DNA of 7,029 bases from positions 102,707 through 109,735 of the forward strand of contig JAAVDT010000007.1 of assembly GCA_014801655.1 (NCBI GenBank). Direction: 5' to 3'. Position 1 is the first letter of the stretch, and every line of letters begins with the position of its first letter. This document shows, one piece after another, positions 1 through 5,404 of this stretch. The notes under the pieces were generated by a model. It was not told the origin of the DNA, searched no databases, and was given only the letters and a program-made list of their open reading frames with translations. The DNA comes from Bacteroides sp. (lineage in GTDB: Bacteria > Bacteroidota > Bacteroidia > Bacteroidales > Muribaculaceae). The translations under genes and the position numbers were made by a program.

Positions 1-51
1 CGACTGAGTGACAATGTGGAATTGGCAAAAAAGAAGTCGCAGATTGTATAA
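1..51 (+). CDS. Possible C-terminal end of an upstream gene (partial)
   Basis: Frame 1 is open from the window edge to a TAA at 49-51 and would encode 16 residues ending in ELAKKKSQIV. The other two + frames hit stops within the first 10 bases. The piece is too short to recognise, and its A-rich codons (AAA AAG AAG) differ from the C-ending style of the later genes. It could be the true end of a gene or chance. No gene is visible between here and 172, only AT-rich DNA with two promoter-like motifs. Confidence 0.3.
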   Translation, partial: RLSDNVELAKKKSQIV

Positions 52-77
52 AAGATTCTTGATTACTTACTATCGGT

Positions 78-85
78 TAAATTTG
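78..85 (+). promoter_or_regulatory. Candidate Bacteroidota -7 element (distal), upstream of the DUF3822 gene
   Basis: TAAATTTG matches the Bacteroidota -7 consensus TAnnTTTG. The nearest upstream TTG (59-61) is only 16 bases away, shorter than the usual spacing of about 19-21, so the -33 element is weak. If used, it would leave a leader of roughly 80 bases before the ATG at 172. Confidence 0.35.
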
Positions 86-158
86 AACACTTACTTGATC
101 TCCACCCCGTTTCATCAAAAATCCACCCTCACACACCATATAAACGGAAAAATCTGAT

Positions 159-166
159 TATCTTTG
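159..166 (+). promoter_or_regulatory. Candidate Bacteroidota -7 element (proximal), just before the DUF3822 start
   Basis: TATCTTTG fits TAnnTTTG and ends only 5 bases before the ATG at 172. A start of transcription about 5-8 bases downstream would fall on or beside the start codon, giving a leaderless or near-leaderless mRNA. No convincing -33 TTTG is seen at the expected distance. If transcription starts here, the in-frame ATG at 199 would be an alternative translation start. Confidence 0.5.
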
Positions 167-171
167 CAACC

Positions 172-999
172 ATGATTTCAACACCGCTTGACAAAGAGAT
201 GATTTCGCAACCCGAACTCTGGAGGCTCACCCTGCTTCTGAAGCCCGGGCGACTCGACGTGGCTCTATACCCCCCGGTGCCGCGCGAGGAGATGATTTGG
301 CGCTCTTTTGAATTTGATGCCGCAGCCCCTTCGCCCCTTCGGGCTCTCGAAGATGTCATCTATGCCAATCCACTCCTGTTCAGCGACTTCAAACAGGTCG
401 ACTGCCTCATCGACAACTGCCCGGCCATTCTCCTCCCCGCCGCTCTGGGCCCCGATGACCTGGCTCTGGCCTACGACCGATCCACCGCCGTCGGCTCCTC
501 CGACTCTCTCGACGATCCGGAAATCTACCCCTCGGGCTGCGACTCAACGGTCGTGGTCCTGCGCCAGCAGGCCGAAATCAAAGCCTTCCTGCTGCGCACA
601 TTCTACAATATCCGATTCCACTCCCGCCTGGCCGCGCTGACCTCATATCTCCTGTCGGCCAACGACATGCCTGCCCAATCAGCCCTCTACGTCTTTGCCC
701 GCGAAGGCCGTCTGACTCTCATAGCCGCCGATGGCCCCCGCCTCCTGCTGGCCAACGATTTCAGCTACGAAACCGAAACGGATGCGCTCTATTATATATT
801 GGCAGTGCGCCGCATGCTCGGCCTTGACCCGGCCACATCGCCCGTGCTCACCTCCCCCGTGCCGCAGTCATTCACATCGCTGCTCCGCCAGCATGTCGAC
901 TCCGTCGGGTCCATACCCTTCCCCATGCTCCGCTTCCGCACGACCCAGGCCACGCTCCAGGCTCCTTTCGACCTAATCATCAGATCCGTATGCGAATAA
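172..999 (+). CDS. DUF3822-family protein of unknown function
   Basis: A 275-residue soluble protein with no signal peptide or membrane segment. I assign it to the Bacteroidota-restricted DUF3822 family from three things: its length, its N-terminal pattern (short polar leader, then LTLLLKPGRLDVALYPP) and its position directly before rsmD, where this family is commonly found. The middle region (about residues 138-190) contains the stretch AFLLRTFYNIRFHSRLAALTSY. No catalytic motif can be named. The ATG at 172 is chosen because it gives the expected N-terminal leader; the ATG at 199 (residue 10) is the alternative. Its last 10 bases overlap rsmD, which suggests translational coupling and perhaps a role near rRNA modification, but that is inference. 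The family call rests on recall and context, not on a search. Confidence 0.75.
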   Translation: MISTPLDKEMISQPELWRLTLLLKPGRLDVALYPPVPREEMIWRSFEFDAAAPSPLRALEDVIYANPLLFSDFKQVDCLIDNCPAILLPAALGPDDLALAYDRSTAVGSSDSLDDPEIYPSGCDSTVVVLRQQAEIKAFLLRTFYNIRFHSRLAALTSYLLSANDMPAQSALYVFAREGRLTLIAADGPRLLLANDFSYETETDALYYILAVRRMLGLDPATSPVLTSPVPQSFTSLLRQHVDSVGSIPFPMLRFRTTQATLQAPFDLIIRSVCE

Positions 1000-1535
1000 T
1001 CAGAGGAAAATTCGGACGTCGACGATTCGACGTCCCCACCAACATAACCGCGCGCCCCACAACCGATTTCGCCCGCGAAAACATTTTCAACGTAATCGAA
1101 AACCTCATCGACATCGAAGGCGCCGTATGCCTCGACCTCTTTGCAGGCACCGGAGCAGTCACCTTCGAACTCATATCCCGCGAAGCCGCCTCGGTCACAG
1201 CCGTTGAGAAAGCAGCGACCCAGTTCCGCTTCATTGAAAAAGTGGCCAAGATGCTCGAAGTCACCAATCTGCGCGTGGTGCGCGGCGATGTCTTCCGCTA
1301 CATCCCCTCATGTCAGCCCGCATCATTCGACTTCGTCTTCGCCGACCCGCCCTACGATATGCCACGCTTCGAAGAAATCCCCTCGATGGTCATCAACTCC
1401 GGCATCGTGCGCCCCGGCGGACTCTTCATCATCGAACACTCACGCACCCGCGACTTCTCCTCGCTGCCCCACTTCCACAGCCATCGCGCCTACGGCAGTG
1501 TCAACTTCTCCATATTCCTCTTTCCCAACCAATAA
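990..1535 (+). CDS. rsmD: 16S rRNA (guanine(966)-N(2))-methyltransferase RsmD
   Basis: RsmD uses S-adenosylmethionine to methylate N2 of G966 in 16S rRNA, acting on assembled or nearly assembled small subunits in the cytoplasm. The 181-residue protein has the expected length and all key motifs: N-terminal MRIIRGKFGRRRF, the RPTTDFARENIFN segment at 22-34, the SAM-binding loop DLFAGTG at 49-55, an acidic residue after strand 2 (Glu73 in AVEK), and the catalytic DPPY at 119-122 typical of N2-guanine and N6-adenine methyltransferases. The ATG at 990 sits inside the end of the DUF3822 gene (10-base overlap, different frame), so the two are probably translated together. The gene for a DivIC-like protein starts 15 bases after the stop. 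The protein looks intact. Confidence 0.95.
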   Translation: MRIIRGKFGRRRFDVPTNITARPTTDFARENIFNVIENLIDIEGAVCLDLFAGTGAVTFELISREAASVTAVEKAATQFRFIEKVAKMLEVTNLRVVRGDVFRYIPSCQPASFDFVFADPPYDMPRFEEIPSMVINSGIVRPGGLFIIEHSRTRDFSSLPHFHSHRAYGSVNFSIFLFPNQ

Positions 1536-1550
1536 TCTCCGCCCCGACAG

Positions 1551-1859
1551 ATGTCAGCCGCCAACAACCGAACATTCGCCCAGTGGGCCCGACGCTACCT
1601 GATGAATTTCAGCCTGATAGCTATCGTCGGAATGCTTGCCTACATCCTATTCTTCACCGACACATCCATTCAGCAGACCTACATCTACGAACACCAGGCC
1701 GAACAACTCAGCCACGAAATCCGTGTCGAAACCGACTCCCTCGAATATTACCGCAACCTCAACCGCCGCCTCGCCTCCGACCCCCACACACTCGAAAAAA
1801 CCGCCCGCGAGCAATACCACATGCAGCGCCCCCACGAAGACGTCTTCGTAATAGAATAA
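1551..1859 (+). CDS. Septum formation initiator, DivIC/FtsB family
   Basis: A 102-residue bitopic membrane protein. A basic, polar N-terminus is followed by one transmembrane helix at about 17-35 and then a periplasmic coiled coil at about 39-72 (QAEQLSHEIRVETDSLEYYRNLNRRL). It ends with the family signature LEKTAREQYHMQRPHEDVFVIE at about 81-102, close to the common form 'LEKIAREKYGMKRPNEDVY'. Members of this family join FtsL- and FtsQ-type proteins in the divisome and help activate septal peptidoglycan synthesis. The 15-base gap after rsmD suggests the same transcript. FtsB and DivIC cannot be told apart from sequence alone here, so no symbol is given. The stop at 1857-1859 is followed by a heptamer repeat array. 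Confidence 0.9.
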   Translation: MSAANNRTFAQWARRYLMNFSLIAIVGMLAYILFFTDTSIQQTYIYEHQAEQLSHEIRVETDSLEYYRNLNRRLASDPHTLEKTAREQYHMQRPHEDVFVIE

Positions 1860-1876
1860 CCCACCCCCCAAAAAAA

Positions 1877-1925
1877 CTCTAAACTCTAAACTCTAAACTC
1901 TACTCTCTAAACCCTAAACCCTAAA
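1877..1925 (+). repeat. Heptamer array 1 (CTCTAAA, ending in CCCTAAA)
   Basis: Read on + the units are CTCTAAA three times (1877-1897), a 5-base CTCTA (1898-1902), a 9-base CTCTCTAAA (1903-1911) and CCCTAAA twice (1912-1925). The array contains no G. It fills most of the 67-base gap between the division gene and the next gene, whose ATG begins one base after the array. Bases 1890-1911 are identical to 6754-6775 in array 3. Confidence 0.9.
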
Positions 1926-1926
1926 T

Positions 1927-2334
1927 ATGCCCCGCTCAACCTCCCAAGACTTCATCCTCCCCACCTCCCCCTGGCTCTGGGTCATGAACCTCGGCCTGCT
2001 CGCAATAGTAATAGCCACAGCCCTCCCACTGCTCATGATCGAAGGCCCCCTCTTCCGCTACATCTACACCGCCGGAGCCGCCATTGCCCTCATCGGCAAA
2101 ATCGCCGCCCCCGGCTATAAAGGCACCATAGTGCGCGTCATCAGGCTAACCCGCATCGACTTCTGGAGCATCATAGCATTCTGCGTAGCAGCCTTTTTCA
2201 TCTGGTACAACCCCCTGCAAAACCGCGACTGGCTCGCCTTCACCCTCGCCGGCGGCGTCCTGCAAATCTACGCCTCCCTGATGATCAACTTCACCCTCAA
2301 ACGCGAGCAAGCCGCCCGCCAACAAAAAAACTAA
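1927..2334 (+). CDS. Small four-helix membrane protein of unknown function
   Basis: A 135-residue protein with four predicted membrane segments at about 16-38, 42-60, 79-95 and 102-120, a basic loop between helices 2 and 3 (YKGTIVRVIRLTR), and a polar basic C-terminus (KREQAARQQKN). I recognise no family or catalytic motif. Small membrane proteins of similar size sit after divIC-like genes in other Bacteroidales as I recall, so a conserved association with the divisome gene is possible but unproven. The ATG at 1927 is the first usable start, because the in-frame codon at 1915-1917 is TAA, formed within the repeat array. The next in-frame Met, at residue 20, would cut into helix 1. The array would form its whole leader if it is co-transcribed with the division gene. 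C-ending codons match the neighbours, so it does not look recently acquired. Confidence 0.8.
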   Translation: MPRSTSQDFILPTSPWLWVMNLGLLAIVIATALPLLMIEGPLFRYIYTAGAAIALIGKIAAPGYKGTIVRVIRLTRIDFWSIIAFCVAAFFIWYNPLQNRDWLAFTLAGGVLQIYASLMINFTLKREQAARQQKN

Positions 2335-2346
2335 ATCCCCGGAAGG

Positions 2347-2380
2347 CTCTCTAAACTCTAAACTCTAAACTCTAAACTCT
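2347..2380 (+). repeat. Heptamer array 2 (CTCTAAA)
   Basis: Units on +: CTCTCTAAA (2347-2355), CTCTAAA three times (2356-2376), then CTCT running into a C-rich stretch. It lies 12 bases after the stop of the membrane-protein gene. It has the same orientation relative to transcription as array 1 and contains no G. Confidence 0.9.
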
Positions 2381-2409
2381 CCCCGTTTCCCCCGCCGGAT
2401 GTCAAGTTT

Positions 2410-2429
2410 ATCGGCCGTGAACGGCCGAT
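2410..2429 (+). promoter_or_regulatory. GC-rich hairpin / inverted repeat
   Basis: ATCGGCCG (2410-2417) and CGGCCGAT (2422-2429) are perfect reverse complements around a TGAA loop, giving an 8-bp stem that may extend by a T-G and a T-A pair. It lies in the 190-base gap before coaX, about 95 bases upstream of the start codon. No T-run follows, so it is not a standard intrinsic terminator. It could be an RNA 3' end structure of the upstream transcript or a protein-binding dyad. Confidence 0.55.
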
Positions 2430-2495
2430 GATACCCGAATGGCCCCCCTCAAAAAGAACCTTAAAGCAAATTTAACCCCCAATTCCTCCCATAAT

Positions 2496-2515
2496 AATTT
2501 AATAATTATTAAATT
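2496..2515. promoter_or_regulatory. 20-bp perfect AT palindrome overlapping the coaX -7 element
   Basis: AATTTAATAATTATTAAATT equals its own reverse complement over all 20 bases. It overlaps six of the eight bases of the -7 element at 2510-2517 and ends 9 bases before the coaX ATG. That position would suit an operator for a dimeric repressor, but AT-rich promoter DNA produces palindromes by chance fairly readily. Confidence 0.4.
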
Positions 2516-2517
2516 TG
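2510..2517 (+). promoter_or_regulatory. Bacteroidota -7 element for the coaX block
   Basis: TAAATTTG matches TAnnTTTG and is followed by C, as is common. It ends 7 bases before the coaX ATG, so the transcript would start at or very close to the start codon. No good -33 TTTG is visible 19-21 bases upstream. The 12-base string ATTAAATTTGCA (2508-2519) recurs before the tRNA gene at 6718-6729, which supports it as a promoter core. Confidence 0.6.
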
Positions 2518-2524
2518 CACCCAA

Positions 2525-3262
2525 ATGGCTTTTTACCTCACAATAGATCAAGGAAACACCGCCGCAAAATTAGCCCTGTGGCGCGATGAAGAGCCGGTGG
2601 AGATGCGTCTGACCGACCATCTCACACCCGACGTCATCACATCCTTCCTTCGGCCTCACCCAAAGGTCGACGCCGCAATCTATTGCTCCGTTGCCTCACG
2701 AGGCCATGAGATAATGGCCATGCTAAGCAACGTCGCCACCAAAGCCCTCCGCCTCACAAGCGACATGCCACTGCCCATCACCATCGACTACGGCACCCCC
2801 GGCTCCCTCGGCGCCGACCGCATTGCCGCAGCAGTCGGAGCACGGGCAACAATCTCCGACCGACCCCTCCTCGTCGTCGATGCCGGCACAGCCGTGACCT
2901 ACGACGCCGTAAGCGCCGACGGTCGCTTCCTCGGAGGCAACATCGCCCCCGGCATGAACATGCGCCTCGAAGCACTCCACCGCTTCACCGCGCGACTCCC
3001 CCGCATCCAGATTCCACGCGAACTGCCCACCGACACCTTCCTTGGCCACGACACTACATCGGCCATGATTCTCGGAGCCATCTACGGCATCATCGGCAGC
3101 ATTTCATATTACAAACAACACCTTCCCGAATCGACACAAGTGGTCATGACCGGCGGATGGGCCAACGAGCTCTCCCGCCTTTGCGACTTCGACGTCGCCG
3201 TCAACCCCCACCTGGTCAGCATCGGCCTCAACCGCATCCTCATTTATAATGAAAACCGCTAA
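2525..3262 (+). CDS. coaX: Type III pantothenate kinase
   Basis: CoaX phosphorylates pantothenate to 4'-phosphopantothenate, the first step of coenzyme A synthesis, in the cytoplasm. Type III enzymes belong to the ASKHA fold and normally need a monovalent cation and resist CoA feedback. The 245-residue length is typical. Visible motifs in order: the phosphate-binding IDQGNT at 7-12, YGTPGSLGADRIAAAVGA at about 89-106, the second phosphate loop VVDAGTAVTYD at 117-127, GGNIAPGM at 137-144 and VVMTGG at 206-211 near the C-terminus. No key motif is missing. A promoter-like element lies just before the ATG. The last 14 bases overlap the start of the outer-membrane protein gene, so the two are probably translationally linked, although no functional tie is obvious. 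Confidence 0.95.
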   Translation: MAFYLTIDQGNTAAKLALWRDEEPVEMRLTDHLTPDVITSFLRPHPKVDAAIYCSVASRGHEIMAMLSNVATKALRLTSDMPLPITIDYGTPGSLGADRIAAAVGARATISDRPLLVVDAGTAVTYDAVSADGRFLGGNIAPGMNMRLEALHRFTARLPRIQIPRELPTDTFLGHDTTSAMILGAIYGIIGSISYYKQHLPESTQVVMTGGWANELSRLCDFDVAVNPHLVSIGLNRILIYNENR

Positions 3263-4520
3263 ACGCATCGCATTTCTTACAGCGCTCCTCACACTGACCT
3301 CTCTGGCCTCATCAGCCCAGATCAACTCCCCCTACTCAAAATTCGGCCTCGGCCACCTCTACGACCACGCATCCGCCGCCCAGCGCCAGATGGGTGGCAT
3401 CGGCTACGCCCTCAACTCCGGACGCTCGGTCAATGTCATGAACCCTGCATCCTACGCCGCCGCCGACACCCTCACATTCCTCTTCGACATGGGTGTCAGC
3501 TTCACCTCCCTCAACATGAAAGAAGGCGCCGTGGGCGACACCCCCGCAGCCTCCGCCACTCAATATGGCGGCGGTCTCGACTACATCACCATGCAGGTGC
3601 CAATCGGCAAAAACATGGGCGCATCGCTCGGCCTCGTCCCCTTCTCATCCGTGGGCTACTCCTTCGGCTCCGAAATTGACAACGGCGTCAACTCACGCCA
3701 AGGAACCGGCGGCATCAACCAGCTCTACTTAGGCTACGCCGCCCGCCCCTTCAAAGGCTTCAGCATCGGAGCCAACATCTCCTACCTCTTCGGCACAACC
3801 GTCAACGACACCTATATATATACGGCCACCGGCTCCACCTCCCTCTTCGAGCAAGTCATCGAAGTGCGCGACTTCCGTCTGCAGTTCGGCGCGCAATATT
3901 CCGTCGACATCAACCCCGACAACCGCATCACCGCCGGCCTCACCTACTCTCCCGGCAAAACACTCCTCGGCCACACATGGCTCGCAAAATACGACGTTGA
4001 CCAGGACACCAAACCCGACACACTCAACTACACCTCGCTCAAAAACCGCGCATCGCTCCCCGACACCTGGGGCGCCGGCCTGAGCTACCGCTGGCAGAAA
4101 CGCCTCAACGTAGGCGTTGACTTCACCTATCAGCCATGGTCTAAAGCCAAAACCCTCGTCAACGGCGACTACTTCGAATCAACCCGCTACGCCGACCGCT
4201 GGCAAGTGGCCGTGGGTGGCGAATTCACACCCGCCGTGCGTGGCAATTACTTCGCCCGCACCACATATCGCCTCGGCGCAAACTACAGCCGCGACTACAT
4301 GACCGTGTTTGCCAACGACACCTACAACAACGTCCGCGACTACGGCATCTCATTCGGATTCGGATTCCCCGCAATCTCATCAAAAACCGTCATCAACCTC
4401 GGTTTTGAATACCGCCACCGCCAGGCCCACCCCAACCCCCTGCTCAAAGAAAACTTCTTCAGCATCAGCCTCGGCATCAACTTCAACGAACTCTGGTTCT
4501 TCCAGAACAAGATTAAGTAA
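3249..4520 (+). CDS. Uncharacterised outer-membrane beta-barrel protein
   Basis: A 423-residue exported protein. MKTAKRIAFLTALLTLTSLASSAQ is a clear Sec signal peptide with probable cleavage after about residue 22 (SSA). The mature protein begins INSPYSKFGLGHLYD and continues with alternating aromatic and polar strands. It is rich in Gly, Tyr and Phe and typical of a beta barrel, with segments such as GGIGYALNSGRSVNVMNPASYAA that resemble the start of FadL/OmpP1- or PorV-like barrels. It ends in strand-like FFSISLGINFNELWFF. Likely location is the outer membrane; substrate and partners are unknown. It overlaps coaX by 14 bases and is followed 60 bases later by lptC (18 bases to the alternative GTG). 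A barrel gene in this place is, as I recall, shared by many Bacteroidales. A FadL-type transporter is one possibility, but I see no decisive motif. Confidence 0.85.
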   Translation: MKTAKRIAFLTALLTLTSLASSAQINSPYSKFGLGHLYDHASAAQRQMGGIGYALNSGRSVNVMNPASYAAADTLTFLFDMGVSFTSLNMKEGAVGDTPAASATQYGGGLDYITMQVPIGKNMGASLGLVPFSSVGYSFGSEIDNGVNSRQGTGGINQLYLGYAARPFKGFSIGANISYLFGTTVNDTYIYTATGSTSLFEQVIEVRDFRLQFGAQYSVDINPDNRITAGLTYSPGKTLLGHTWLAKYDVDQDTKPDTLNYTSLKNRASLPDTWGAGLSYRWQKRLNVGVDFTYQPWSKAKTLVNGDYFESTRYADRWQVAVGGEFTPAVRGNYFARTTYRLGANYSRDYMTVFANDTYNNVRDYGISFGFGFPAISSKTVINLGFEYRHRQAHPNPLLKENFFSISLGINFNELWFFQNKIK

Positions 4521-4580
4521 TCCCGCCCCGAAAGCGCAGTGAACTCCCGTCGCCCCACACCCTCCCGGTCCGCCCTGCTG

Positions 4581-5387
4581 ATGCGCACCCTCCCGCAGCT
4601 CTTCGCCGCGCTGCTGGTCGCCGCATCGGTGCTCTGCTCATGCGACGAAGAGAAAAAAGAGGTCATCGCCGGAAAAACCGACCCCGAAACCACACCCACA
4701 ATGACCACAACCGACGTGGCCACTCTCATCTCCGACTCCGGAATCACCCGCTACAAAATCACTACCCCCGTCTGGTATGTGTTCGACGAAGCCCGTGAAC
4801 CCCGCTGGACATTCCCCAAGAGCCTCCACCTCGAAAAGTTCGACGAAAAATTCAAACCCGAGGCCACCATCGACTGCGACTCCGCCACCTTTTTCAAAGA
4901 CAAACAGCTTTGGCGGCTCGACGGCTACGTCAACATTCGCAACACCCTCGGCGAGAAATTCCTCACCAACCAGCTTTTCTGGAATCAGCGCGAGCAAAAA
5001 ATCTACTCCGACTCCTTCATCCACATCGAAAAAGAGGGCCGCGTCATCGAAGGCTACGGCTTTGAATCAAACGAACAGATGACACGCTACAACGTGCTCC
5101 GCGTGGCAGCCATCTTCCCCGCAAGCCAATTCAAAACCGACTCCACCCGCGCCGTCCCCGCCCGCCCCGACTCCACACAAACCCCCACTCCTCCCACTCC
5201 TCCCACTCCTCCCGCCTCTCCCAACCATCCCACTCCCCCTCCTCCAACCAACCTCCGACCGCGAGCCCTAAAAAACAAACCCATAGCCGAGAGCAACGCA
5301 CCCGTTCGCACCGATCGGCTCGAAAAAACAGCTCTCAAAGATCAGTCAACACCCCGCCGCCCCGGCAACCAACCACCTAAAAAATAA
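4581..5387 (+). CDS. lptC: LPS export periplasmic lipoprotein LptC, with a proline-rich C-terminal extension
   Basis: LptC links the LptBFG transporter to the periplasmic LptA bridge that carries lipopolysaccharide to the outer membrane. The start at ATG 4581 gives 268 residues and a textbook lipoprotein signal MRTLPQLFAALLVAASVLCSC, with lipobox Cys21. An in-frame GTG at 4539 would add 14 basic residues and cannot be excluded. The LptC domain runs from about 45 to 184 (ISDSGITRYKITTPVWYVFDE, then PKSLHLEKFDE, DGYVNIRN, EKFLTNQLFWNQREQKIYSDSF and EGYGFESNEQMTRY). Lipoprotein forms of LptC are common in Bacteroidota. Residues from about 185 to 268 form an unusual low-complexity tail rich in Pro, Thr and basic residues, including TPP three times at 203-211. 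The stop lies 17 bases before the CNNM/CBS gene, so the tail is probably real and not a late frameshift. Confidence 0.88.
   Translation: MRTLPQLFAALLVAASVLCSCDEEKKEVIAGKTDPETTPTMTTTDVATLISDSGITRYKITTPVWYVFDEAREPRWTFPKSLHLEKFDEKFKPEATIDCDSATFFKDKQLWRLDGYVNIRNTLGEKFLTNQLFWNQREQKIYSDSFIHIEKEGRVIEGYGFESNEQMTRYNVLRVAAIFPASQFKTDSTRAVPARPDSTQTPTPPTPPTPPASPNHPTPPPPTNLRPRALKNKPIAESNAPVRTDRLEKTALKDQSTPRRPGNQPPKK
5187..5213 (+). repeat. Three 9-bp tandem repeats inside lptC
   Basis: ACTCCTCCC is repeated perfectly three times and followed by a degenerate fourth copy. The unit length is a multiple of three, so copy-number change would keep the frame and only lengthen or shorten the Thr-Pro-Pro tract of the LptC tail. 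Confidence 0.85.
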
Positions 5388-5404
5388 TCGCGACCCACAC
5401 CCAC

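Noticed and set aside
1310..1882. 190-residue + strand ORF across rsmD and the division gene
   Set aside because: It overlaps two well-supported genes in another frame. Its product is the Pro/Arg/His-rich type that C-rich DNA makes by chance.
1877..1925. Heptamer arrays as a CRISPR array or true telomere
   Set aside because: There are no spacers between 20-40-base repeats and no cas genes. The units are only 7 bases, internal to a chromosome-like gene context, and repeat in several gaps.
2410..2429. Hairpin as an intrinsic terminator
   Set aside because: No run of T follows the stem; the next bases are GATACCCGAATGG.
2335..2524. Riboswitch in the long gap before coaX
   Set aside because: The promoter element sits only 7 bases before the ATG, leaving no leader RNA. 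The gap shows no known aptamer pattern.
4340..4747. 135-residue minus-strand ORF over the end of the barrel gene and the start of lptC
   Set aside because: It is antisense to two recognised genes, with no family signature and no promoter-like element in front of it.
4638..5024. 128-residue minus-strand ORF within lptC
   Set aside because: It is Gly/Val-rich antisense composition, as expected from C-ending codons on the other strand.
5133..5387. Frameshift as the cause of the proline-rich LptC tail
   Set aside because: The LptC domain is complete before the tail, the frame stays open to a stop 17 bases before the next gene, and no other frame continues a recognisable LptC sequence. Not fully excluded.
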